From Oxytricha trifallax (lineage: Eukaryota > Ciliophora > Spirotrichea > Sporadotrichida > Oxytrichidae), in the NCBI GenBank assembly GCA_000711775.1, contig ARYC01003315.1, positions 1 through 64,000 of the forward strand: DNA of 64,000 nt. Reading direction: 5' to 3'. The notes under the pieces were generated by a model. That model saw only the letters and a list, made by a program, of their open reading frames with translations. It had not been told where the DNA came from and did no database searches. Every line of letters starts with the position of its first letter. Positions within the stretch are counted from its first letter, which is position 1. This document shows positions 48,881 through 60,655 of this stretch, piece by piece. The translations under genes were made by a program, and so were the position numbers.

Positions 48881-49927
48881 CTAAGGTCCTAGTTCCCGAA
48901 TAAGCTAGAGAGATAGAGTACGTTAGGAAGGCACGTAACCAACTGACCTCTGAAATAAAAAAAATTATTATCAAGATTCTATGCAAGGAAATACCAGTTC
49001 TTGCTTGAATTGACCTAGATACTTCTCTTTAAAGCTACCTTTTATTAGAAGACTCATTTGATAAGAAAGTTATTAATGATCATCAATACGCTTACAAAGT
49101 GTTTCCCTTCAACTATCTCTTAAGTGATGATAAATATTAAATGGAGTTTATAAATGAGTTTCAATTACTCACTCGAGCAAAGTTTAAAGAGTTTAGTTAC
49201 TTAATCAAGCTAGATGCTGTTCTCCTTGCCAAGGATCATGTTGCTTTCAGACTCTCACTCTATAAAATGACCCTAAGAGATTTCATAACAGATAAAAGGA
49301 ATTATAGAAAGCTTGCATTAATAGCAACCTAATCTATGTAAGGTATCAAAGAGCTTAATAAGCTAAGCTTTGTCAGAGAATTTGAAGCCATAAAATATAA
49401 TGATAAACTTTTCTCCAGTAAGAGTAGCAATAATTGATTTCAACAGAGACTAAAGGGTGGAAGTATCAAGACTTGGAACTGTAATGGGAACTCCAGATTA
49501 TTTTCCAGAAAGAGAAGACTGGAGAGATAGTGACTATTAGTGGGATGTATGGGCCTTAACAGCAATAATAATAGAGTTCGATATGCCTCGCAACGATTGC
49601 TATTCTACAAGGGGCGAGAAAGATGTTAAGCTAAGGATAAATCAATTTATAGAAAGAGACAGAGTCTCTCAATCAATGAAACAATGGCAGAGTCAATAAT
49701 GATAAAACTAAACTCAAGATCAGACATATCAATAGAGTAAAGAGAGTTGTGGTTAAGCAAGATAAACTTCAGACCTCTCCCACATGATCCAAAATTGCAT
49801 TTTGAGTGATTAGATTACATACATTTACTATAATTTTATATTAAAACCTATTAATAACCCCAACTTCTTACAAATTTCCTACAAATCAAAGCACTTATAA
49901 ATCTCACTAAGGATTTTTGGGGTTTTG
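48881..49927 (+). mobile_element. TBE-D: right-end fragment of a telomere-bearing element
   Basis: It begins in mid-gene directly after the ATT that ends TBE-C. It carries only the kinase half of the zinc-finger/kinase gene (KDHVAFRLSLYKMT at about 49225; a damaged HRD region near 49370; IIDFNRD near 49430; IWALTAIIIEFDMP near 49555; TGA 49809). It ends with a C4A4-type right terminus at 49927 followed by AAT. It is closest to TBE-C. The left three-quarters, including the transposase, is absent. Confidence 0.85.
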
Positions 49928-50682
49928 AATCTGACCAGCCAACTTATTAATGCTTAAATTGATATACCTTTTATTTAATAATATTTCTAGATAATAATAA
50001 CTTTAATTTCATTGTAAATTAAGCATTAATATACAATTATTTTATCAATATAAATCATAGTTTAATCGGTTTCTTAAATAGATAATTGATAAAAAGCGTA
50101 ATCTTAAATAGACTCATTTAAAGTTTCTTATACTGTATCTATCATATCTTTAGAAAAATATACTTATTAACATAATTATATAAACTTATGAATATTAAAT
50201 TTTAGAATGAATTTGTAAAGGACATTTAAAACAGATTTTACTGTTAAATTTTAATGCTAATGTGAAATCAAATAGATTTACAATAACTAATGTTGAAAAT
50301 TCTATTCTTTTGTTAAAATCACAGTGAATGTAAAATTTTAAATAAAAATAAGCAAAAGAAAATCGATGCTATACAATCAATAATTACAAGTCAGAAAGAA
50401 ACACTAATAATAATTATTTAATTTAAACACTATGCCAAAAAATTTAAAATATAAGTTTATTATAAAAAGTTGATATTGTATTTTTTATAACATTTTATTT
50501 AAAATAATTATGTTTATAGGTAAATTTCTAGTTTTACCAAATATATTTAATTATAAAACATTACAAAAATATAAAAAGTAATAATAATTTAAAATAATTG
50601 ATAAAAATGCCATAAAATAATAAACAGCTTATTATCATTTATGATTTATAATACTAAAACTTTAATTAATTAATAATTTTAA

Positions 50683-50946
50683 TCACATTAATACGAAAAC
50701 TTATTATGTAAAAAAAAATGGAAATCTCTTTGATTATTTCTATTATTCCTCTTCATCATCCTCTTCTTCATCTTCATCGTCATATTCAACTTCTATGTCT
50801 GCTCTCTCTGTCACTCTGCGAAGCACCAGTCTAGCTGCACCCGTGGTCTTACCAGGTAGGACCACTATAAAAAAAATTGAAGATATGTTTTTTGTAACTT
50901 ACATTTTATTGAGTGCTCTGTCTCCCCCTGCGTTTGATCTTTAAGT
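50683..50946 (-). CDS. Orphan terminal MDS: acidic C terminus of an unknown protein
   Basis: The minus-strand frame reads LKDQTQGETEHSIK, then a 38-nt GT-AG intron (50865-50902), LVLPGKTTGAARLVLRRVTE, RADIEVEYDDEDEEEDDEEE and a short tail to TGA 50683. The intron keeps the frame, and G+C is well above the flanks. K2 has no such block at the aligned place (about 26400), so it was gained by K3 or lost by K2. The rest of the gene is not in this window as far as I can see. Acidic tails of this type occur in chromatin and nucleolar proteins; no family assigned. Confidence 0.65.
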
Positions 50947-53394
50947 ATTCTTATTAATATATTAAGTTTTTTATTAATTATAAAGTTTTCATATTATAAA
51001 TCATAATTTTATATTTGAAAAATAAGATTGTAAAAATCAACTAAGTTTATGAGATATAATAAAAAAAAGTCATGATGAATATAAAACTTTGGAGGTCTAA
51101 CATTAAACTTCAATATTAATATTGAATTTATATTTTCTATTTATCTTAATATCTATTTATCAAAAAATTAGAGTTCACTATTGATATATTAGATTGATTT
51201 ATGTTTTAAAATTTTATGGAATGTTATTTAGCAGTGAAGAAATAAAGAATAAATTAATTAGTTTATTATTAAATTTCCTCTTAATTTACTTAACATTTCA
51301 TATATCAACCATTATTCTAAAATTACAATTTATAAATTTAAAAAAATGCAAATAAATATTCTATGTTTTCTCACAACATTAAAGCTGTTCAAAAGCTTAA
51401 TCGTAACTTTTAAGTGCTTCAAATTAAATAATAATAAAATGAAAAATAATATATTCGTTTTGTGTTGGATATTTAGTGCTAAATTACTTACAAAATATAT
51501 TTGGAATTAAATTACTAAATATGATTGTATTTAATTCTCAATACTGCTTAAAAGTGAGTCAATTGTAGAATTTTATTGATAATTCTTTTCTTTGATAATT
51601 TGGAGAAATTATTATACATCTCACTTTATAATTTTAATCATATTCATTATAAGTTTTGTTTTGGTAATTAACTCTTTGTTTATTAGAAATAGAAAGATCA
51701 TAATACTATTTAAAAAATGAAGAAATTTTTATTATAAATAAAACTTAAGATGGTATTATGATTTGATTTTGCAAAAAAATATTATAAAAGGAGCTGATTT
51801 GCTTAGTAATTTTTTTAAACATATTCCATTTTATTAAGTAAAATCTATATTAAAAATATATCTAAATAGTTTAAAAGAATAAAAAAAAGATGTCTAGATT
51901 TATGAGATATATCAAGGTAAGTAGTTTTTATTTTCATTTTTTTTAGAAATGTATTAGTAAAAAGGTTAATCTATATCATTGATTAAGAGATTAATATATA
52001 CATTTACAAAATTTTATAATGAATTTCAAATAAAATATTTTTAAAATGTATTTCAAAGGAAAAATTATTGAATCCTCTTCTATATCATAATGACTAGTCA
52101 GAGGTACGTCTAAGCTTTAATGCCTACTAGATTTACAATTCCTATATTAGTATTTTATGTGATATATAAGGTTTTGAAATAATTTAATTTAAATCAATAA
52201 TTTAAATTAATATAACAGTATTTTCGCAGTCTAATTAGCGATTCATTATTATTAAAATTAAAATTTATCAGAAAAAAAAACAAACATTTATAGCAATTTA
52301 TCAAAAATATTTTTACTTTATCAATTGTATAGTATTCCTGCAATATCTGAATCTTATAAAGAATCATTGTTTAACTCATTTTATTAGAAACTCTACTCAT
52401 GTTTTTGATATATATTAAAAATATTTAAAACTTTAAGAATAAAATATTTATTATATAAATGTTGATGTTTAATAATTTATCAACTTATTTATCTTAATAA
52501 ATATTATTTTATGTAATGAGATAGATTCTGATTTAGAGACAGATTGACTAAAGCTTAAGAAATTTTCAAGTTACTATAAATTCAAAAACAAAGGAATACT
52601 GGGGTCAAGAGATAAATTTGGAACTAAAAAATTAATTTTGTTGTCTAATCTCATGATACTTTTTGAATTAATTTCTATCTTGATTTTCTATGAATTAATA
52701 AAGAAACACTATCATAAAGTTGTATTAAATCTAATGTGATGACTTTAATTTTTATGAAGTATGCTGTTTTCTACCGAACGTACTAAGAACCGTATTATTT
52801 TAGCAATTGTTAAATTGATTATTCTACCACTTTAAACCTTTGAGCTACCTCAAATTAAAAGCTTAACATAAGCAAATTTAAAAATTTAAATATTTTTATT
52901 GATGGTTGTTTTTAGGTGATAAAAAAAATCAATTGATAATAGGAAAAAATAAACATTTATTACTCTGAGTTTATTTTTATAAATAAACTTCAGCTTGATT
53001 GTCCTCGATTAATTTAAATTTTGCATAAGTACTAAATTTAAGCTTACCTTAATAACTATATTCACCCATTTCCCTTAATTGTACATAAAATTTTAAAGTA
53101 TAAGTTTTAAAAGTACATATTTTAATTATTACCTCTGATTAATTAATAGTTGTTCTTGATTGTTATTTAGATAGGATCTAAAAGAATATTTATATATGAA
53201 TTAAATACATTTTATTTCTATTTTATCTTAATTTAAATAAAATCTTCTGATTATTGATAATCCTTGATTTGTTCAGTAAAATTTAATTAAATTATATTAA
53301 ATAAACAATTAAATTAAAGGTGTGAATAATTTGGTCTTACATTATATATATTTTAATGATATACTTATACTTTACAATTTTACTTGCTATAATA

Positions 53395-53793
53395 TTGTAG
53401 GAATACATTTGATAGGATTATTATAATTAAATAATAAATTAATTAAATTGTTGCAGTTAAGCATATACAAGACTAATCAATGTTTTGTGCTTGTTCGAAA
53501 GATAATTAAAAAAAGCTGGACATTTATTTACTATTGGCGAAACTGTTTTATCAAATCATATTTGTGAGATATTCTTGTTTTGCTCTCTCGTACCAAATCT
53601 CTCAACATTAATATCAAATTATCTCAAGGCACAATTCTAAAATAATAATTCCACATAGTAATTTCCAGCTAAGCTTGAACTTGCATTCGTAAAAAGTATC
53701 GATTTGTTTAGATTTTTACAACATTTAACTACCACTAAATTAGAAAATTATTTATTTTTATTTTATTCCTTCAATTCAAATGCATTCCTATAT
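53395..53793. mobile_element. Foldback MITE, TTGTAG family, copy 3 (degenerate)
   Basis: Ends TTGTAGGAATACATTTGAT and CAAATGCATTCCTATA; internal traces GTTGCAGTTAA, AGCTGGACATT, TTACTATTGGCG and TTTCCAGCTAAGC match copies 1 and 2, but the arms have diverged strongly. It is the oldest of the three copies by appearance. Confidence 0.7.
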
Positions 53794-55523
53794 AATGTAT
53801 TTATCAAATATCTGAAGCAAAAATATTTATACAGTATTTTAAGAGAATATTATAAAATTAAAAAAGTTAATTTATTTTGTTGATAAAAAAAGATCTTGTC
53901 ATAATAGCTTTAAATTTTGATTTATTTAAATAATTTACAAATAATTTACTTTCTCCAATAAATCTTACTATTATCATAAGTAATTTAATTTTGAAAATAA
54001 TTCATACATTCTATATCATAACAATATATTTCATTAAATACTAATGGAATTAAAATTTTTCAGATATCTAACTTTAATTTATATTTTACAATTGTCATTA
54101 TGTATGAAGAATTTCATACCTAAATATATCTTATAAATCTATATAATTTTTTCTATTATCCAAAATATAATTATAATTTCCAAGTATAATTATGCATGTA
54201 CTCATGCAAAATATTTCTAAGCCAACTTTTTCATATATGCCAGTAAAAAAAATAAATAATTGAAATACAGATTATATTATGGAATTTTTTCTTATTTTTC
54301 CTGAGTTAATTTTATTCTCTTAATCTTTTTGATGCTTGACTTCTTATATTAATGAGGTTTCAAATTTAACTTCGTAAATCGAATCTTTCGGCTGTTCGCT
54401 TATAATTCTAAATACTTATAATATCTAATATGTGTTATTTGTAAACAGAGTATTATGCAATAATTTAATATACCATACTCTTAATTTAGGAGTCAATTCA
54501 TCTTGATTTTAATTAATAGGTAAACGTTGATCTAAAAGTTTGAAATTACTCAAGTTTAATGTCTTCCTCCGAACTTATATTTATTTTTAACTTTCAGATG
54601 TAATATCATTTTTCAGCACTTTGGCGCTATCATTATACTTTATAATACAATCAATAAATAGAAAGTAAATTCAAATTAAGTTACTATGTATGGTTGAGTT
54701 ATCTTTTATATCGGAGGTTTATAATTAATAATATTTTTCCAAAATATATTTAATAAAATTATGAATCAAAACTCAAAAATTGATATTATAAAATAAAGAA
54801 ATGGCATAGCCGAATTAAATTAAAAATAATGTATAATTTGCTTACAAATATGCCATTAATTTTAAAATTGGCTTAGTTAAGTTTCTACCACTTATTTTGA
54901 TTGATTTTTTTTTCTTTAAAATTATTTCATTAAGTAATATAAATAATTCAAATACAATAATATTTATATAATTTAAAATTTCTATCAATAGCATTTTGAA
55001 ATCCAAAGTCTAAATTGTATATAGAACCTTTTTTCAATGGGGTGGAGACTCCCATAGAATTTACATAATTTAAATTGTTTATTTTTTTTAATGGAATATT
55101 TTTTATTAAATTAAATCTTTGGATTAAATTGGGGACTTAGTTTTCGCATTACTATAATTAAAATTGATGTATTAATATAAAAAATGAAATGAATCTGATT
55201 TATAATATTTTTAAATTACGATTAGTTGTAATAATATCATAGTAGCTAGGTATAGATTTATCTTTATCAGAGGAATCTCTGTGCATACTATTTTAATTAG
55301 ATTAACTACGATTATATATTTTAAAGTAAATTTAATTACAATAATTGATTTTTTTTAGAAATAATTTAATTTGATTATTAGATAAACATGAACTTAAACT
55401 TGATTATTGAGAAAACAAATTTTCTATTTATCTACCTCTTTATTGCTAATCCAGGTATTTGATATGAGCTATTTTATTTAAATATATTTATTATTATATT
55501 TATAATCAATGCATCTCTAGAAT

Positions 55524-55677
55524 AATTTGTAATATTATTATTATTATTATTATTTAATGCTGTACGAATTAATAGTGGGGCTTAAGCCAGCCAGATAGAT
55601 AGATATAATCAGATATTTATACTTTTCCTCTGGGGATCCGATCTCATCTGTCTAAGGGGAACGAAAATTTGTAATAT
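55524..55677 (-). mobile_element. SINE-like retroposed insertion with (AAT)n tail
   Basis: A 130-bp body (55536-55665) is flanked by the 12-base direct repeat AATTTGTAATAT (55524-55535, 55666-55677) and is missing from K1 and K2. Read on the minus strand it starts GTTCCCCTTAGACAGATGAG, is fairly GC-rich, and ends in an (AAT)n tract: the layout of a short retroposon copied by a LINE machinery. I could not identify a tRNA or 5S-like head with confidence; CGGATCCCC faintly resembles a B box. Confidence 0.6.
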
Positions 55678-55837
55678 AAATATAATATATTAAAGTAGAG
55701 CCTCTTGATTATTTTTATCTAATTACGTGGTTGTTATATTAGTATATCTCTATAATGACTAAAACTTTATCTAATTATTTAGCTAGATTGCTACTTCCAA
55801 AGCCTCCTGGTCGGCTTTGAACCAAGGGTGCATTAAT

Positions 55838-56366
55838 TAGCTAAATAGCATAATTATAGGTAAAATAATTAATTTAATCAACATTGTACATTTCTATTTA
55901 ATAATAATAACTTTATTATATTTTTAAATACTCTACCGCAACTGAGCTGTTATGCTGTTGAGTGCCTTTATTATATTTATCAACAAATAAATTTGTTTAT
56001 AATTCTTTAAAAAAATATGCAATTTAAGAAATATATTATAAATTTTACATATAAAAATGAGAATAATCTTTAAATATTGATATATTTAACAACTTTTCTT
56101 ATAGAGATTAATTTTAAAATTGTAATAGTTATTTTTAATTTATTATTTTTAAATTATACATTACTTTTTTATAAAACATCTTTTTATGTATATTTTCAGC
56201 TATTAAATTTAAATATTTTAATAATTAATTTAATTAATGAACTCAACAGAAAAACAGCTCAAATGCGGTAGAGTACCTAAAAATATATTAAAGTTGATAA
56301 TATTTAATTGAATGTACAATGTTGATTAAATTAATCATTTCACCTATAATTATACTATTTAAGCTA
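55838..56366. mobile_element. Foldback element inserted in a K3 kinase coding block
   Basis: Ends TAGCTAAATAGCATAATTAT and the inverted copy pair for about 85 bp; a second inverted pair (ACTCTACCGCA / TGCGGTAGAGT) flanks the middle. AAT lies on both sides, and K2 (GTGCAATAATGCATCC) is the empty site, so the target was a three-base A-N-T triplet as for the TBEs. It splits the codons for ALMHSW at the end of the kinase C-lobe. No transposase is inside. Confidence 0.85.
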
Positions 56367-58627
56367 AATGCATCCCGAGGTGAGATTCGATTTTAAGGAT
56401 TTTTTTCAAGGAGTTTAAAGAGAAGATCTCTCGCTTCATCTATTTATATATAAAACATGTTTAATAAATAGAATAAAAACTAAAGTCATCAGAGACTCCT
56501 TGAATTAAATTAAAATTAGAATATCTTAAGGTTAATTAAAATTTACGGATAGTGTCCTCTGGATGGGGAGACAATAATTTTACACTCAAAATTCATTAAG
56601 CTATAAAAAAACAAAAATCACTCTTTTATAGTTCTTTAGATTGAATATTATGATTAGACTGATTTTTATGTTTTTAAAGCTTAATGATTATATAAAATAT
56701 TTTTGAGGGAAAAATTACTATTTACCATCTAGGGGCTATCACTCAAATATACTATACATTTTCTTTGATATAAACAAAACAATAAAATATTATTATTCTT
56801 GAGTATACTGTGAAATATGGGTCAGATCGCACATTTTATTAAGGTATATTATATTTTCAGGTCCATTACAAATCCTAATATCTCCTTAATTCATTAATTT
56901 TTTTCATTAACACAGTTTATTAATTTGAAAAATTTCAAAAATGAAATAATAAAATTTGCTATCTATGGAGGCTTCTGATGATATGATTTAAATATAAATA
57001 TAATTGATTTATTTAAGGAAACAAAATTCTTAAGTAAATACTAATTCAAAAATAAAAATCTTTTCATTTCTAATTCCAATATAATCCAAACTATAGTATA
57101 AAAACATCAGACCAAATTAATTGATTTTAGGATTTAATGGGGGGGGGGGAATATCCTCTATAAATCTTAAACAATAAAATTTAAACTAAAAAATGGTATT
57201 TTTGTTTTGATTACCATCATTTGAAAAGAGATATCGGCCTGATATTAAATTAAACATTATGGATCCCAAACTAAATATGTCGACTTTGGTGTTATAATCT
57301 TATCCTTATAATATTTCAGGTGCTATATAGGTAGGTGTACCACATCTTTCTAATGTTTTTCCATCATTTCTAAGTAATAATATAAAACATTCAATTACCA
57401 ATACTAATTAGTTCTCAAATATAATTGAATCTTGTTCATTGAATTAATTTAGGTCTGTGAATTTTATGACAATTTTATATCATTGGCATTATGCATACCT
57501 TATAAAAAGTTAACTTTAAGCAATCTAACTGTAATATATTAATATTGATTAGATATTTTTAAAAATACATTTCTAGGGTGTACTACTCACAGATTCATTT
57601 TTAGATGCATCTTAAAATGGTTTAATTATTAGAAAAACACTATTTCACAAATCTACTCGGTATAATATTGCTATATACTCACTATTATTACTAACTCATT
57701 TTATTTACATTTCTCTACTATTAAATATTTCTATGTAAATAAGAAAAAAGTATATATAAAAGTTCACAAGCTAATCCGAAATCAGCAATCCTCAAATCAT
57801 AAGAGCCAGGAGCTTTGGAAGTCAGAAGGATATTGGCTAACTTTAAATCTCTGTGCATTATGTTTTTATCATGCATATAATCGATGGCTAGTAATAATTA
57901 GGCCATGATTTGGTAAGAAATTTTAAATTATGTGAAAATAAAAAGATTAATATAGTGGTGCAAGTATAATTATAAGATTTATATATAAACTTATTTTTAT
58001 TGTAGACAAAATTATAATAAAAAACAAGGTAATTGAATTGAGAAATACCTCAGAAATTTGAATGTTAATACCTTTTATTAAATAAATTCAAGTCTTTTAA
58101 TTTATTTTGATAGGATATAAACGATTGTTTATTTTTAGATTTTTTGTCAGTTAATTAATTAAAATATGAATAAATTATTAATTATCCATATTTAAGGCAG
58201 TCAAAAAAAGTACGTTAACATCTCTGGATTGCATTACATAAATTAAAAATAAAAAAACTATGTAATTTGACTTTTAATGTAATAAACTAGAGATAATGTT
58301 ACTTTATAAATTTTTACCAATTACTTACAAATCTTTTTCTAGAATTTACTATGATTGAGAAATAGTATCAATTATAAATATATATTTAATGCATTAATTA
58401 AATATTTTATCACTCAAAGTGCCGCCTGATTGATACTCAAGAAATAAGTAAAAGCTATTCTATGACTCATAAACCTTATATAATTTCAGAATATTTCCAC
58501 ATGAAATTAGTTTCCTTTAGCATTAAATCTCATTTCTCAGTTTAAAAATCTAATCTCATATATATTTATTTTATAAATAGTTACTCTATTGATTAACCTG
58601 AATTTTTAATAGAATCTTTGCAAATTT

Positions 58628-59281
58628 AGGTTGGCACCTGTCTCACACCCCTACTATTATTAATATAAAAATAATATCAATAATTCTCTCACTAATCAAA
58701 ATGGGGTAAAAATCACGAATTTTAATAAATAAAATTGTTTTTGGAATCGCTCTGAGGTCATATTACTTTGAAAAAACTATTGATTTATCACAAAATTACT
58801 AGAATTTACAATTGTTTTTATTATATTTCTTTCGCGAATTTTTCCCAATGATTTTCATATTTAACTTACAATATTTTGCGTTGAAACTAGAACACAATTT
58901 ATTATTGATATTTAGGGATTTAAAAATAGAATTATAATAAAATATAACTTAAGAACAATTGATTTTAAATTGATATAAATATTATGATACATTAAATATC
59001 AATAATAAATTGTCTTCTAGTTTCAAGGCAAAATATTGTAAGTTAAATATGAAAATTATTGGGGAAAAATTCGCGAAAGAAATGTTATAAAAACAATTGT
59101 AAATTTTAGTAATTTTGTGATAAATCAATAGTTTTTTCCTAAGTAATATGACCTTAGAACGATTCCAAAAACAATTTTAGTTATTAAAATTCGTGATTTT
59201 ATACTCCATATTGATTAGTGAGAGAATTATTGATATTATTATTACATTAATAATAGCGGGGGTGTGAGACAGTACCAACCT
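58628..59281. mobile_element. Large foldback element, AGGTTGG family, in K3
   Basis: A 654-bp palindrome with ends AGGTTGGCACCTGTCTCACA (left, including one flank base) and the inverted GTGAGACAGTACCAACCT; the arms are each about 300 bp. K1 and K2 have the uninterrupted site GCAAATTTACTT, so AAATTT (or AAATTTA) was duplicated. It lies at the edge of the block encoding KFAKILLKT. Confidence 0.88.
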
Positions 59282-60655
59282 AAATTTACTTTAAAACCTA
59301 TAAAATTTATAATATAATTAAATATTGATTTACTTTATTGCAACATACTACTATTTTTCTTTTTTGATTAATTGTAATTATTGCTTAATAATTAAAACTA
59401 AGTTATATTTCATAGTTATAAAATAGATGTCAAAGTTTTTTTTATCTATATTTAGATAATAATTATCCACTTCATTTTAAAAATTGTTCATTTAATTCTT
59501 TGATTGAAAATTCGTTAACTTGCATTTTTCGGCTTTTACATTGCTTTCTTTTTATTGATTATATAAAAAGAAAAAATATTTCTTTAATTTATTTAATCAA
59601 TGATTTTTTATTTTAAATACTAATTTTAATTGTGAAAGCTCTGTTAATAAATAATTTAATTGTCAAAATAATAAATAAATAAGTTTATAGTAATATTTGG
59701 ATGCTAATCTTACTATAGCATTTGACCCTTCCCCCAAAACCTCTATAATTTTATATTTCTTAGGTCATTGCAGCCTAATTGCGTGCTGTTCAAATGCTCT
59801 TGCCCATTATTTTAATTAAAAAAATTATAATTTACTAAAAATATTTCATTATTTATAGGTATCAATATTAGGGTAAATAAATTAAAACTAGTAAACAACA
59901 TAAAAAAAATTTGAGATTATTTTTATCATAAATTATCAGGAATCAAGTTTAGCTGATATCTTAATAAAAAATTTAATAGTTAAGACTTTAAAAATAAGCA
60001 AAATATTTGTAAGATTTTATAATTACTTGTCGAAATTATTATGGTTAAAAACCTTTATAAATAAATCTTCATACAAAAGCTCTAAATGAATAGCTCCTGT
60101 ATTTAATTCTTCCTTAATATTTAGTTGTGGCTTAAATTTTCGAAAGTAGCTCATATTTATGTCAAAATAGTCATAATCATAAATAAAAAAATATTATAAT
60201 AGTAAAGTGGAGTTTAAATTTGTTCATTCTGTGATTCCTCAAAAATTACTATATAGCTCTGGTAGAGTTATTTATTATTAATACAGCTTTTATAATGCTT
60301 TTAATAATTAATAATACTTTATAATAATATTTTTAAGAGTCCCAAAAATAATTTCTTAAACTAGTTATTGAACTGAATGCATTTATTTTCAGCAGTCTGA
60401 GAAGCTTTGAAATTGAAATGCTCATAAATTTAAAATGAAATCACATTGATTTCTTAATTGTTGAATAAATTTATTACTCATACAAGTCACACTCTTGGCA
60501 AATATAAATATGTTTCCCATTATTTTATTCAATTAAAATATACTTATAAGAATATATATATCTTGGAATTCAATATTTTTGATAAATGGGTCAGAAACAG
60601 ATTAAAGAAGGAATTTACTTCTATCACCTAGATTTAAGTATTGAGAACACTTCAT

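Larger units (their letters stand above)
49950..60655 (-). pseudogene. Kinase locus copy K3: Ser/Thr protein kinase, probably decayed
   Basis: ATG 60655 (MKCSQYLNLGDRSKFLLQS). The glycine loop EVLGEGSNAIVRLAS lies at 59700-59815, HRDLKLANILL and IADFGLA at 57775-57905, CGTPTYIAPEI at about 57230-57380, and the C-lobe end near 55780-55830 plus 56368-56440 around a foldback insertion. Tail islands run down to NESIQDYAFYQLSIQETD near 50060-50140. A TGA at 59765-59767, just before the kinase domain, stands where K1 and K2 have TAA (Gln). Besides numerous IESs it has four insertions absent from K1/K2: two foldbacks (55838, 58628), a SINE-like piece (55524) and a degenerate MITE (53395). Confidence 0.75.

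Noticed and set aside
31120-49927. C4A4 repeats as true telomeres or chromosome ends
   Set aside because: They occur only as single inverted termini of transposons with three-base duplications, not as arrays capping DNA.
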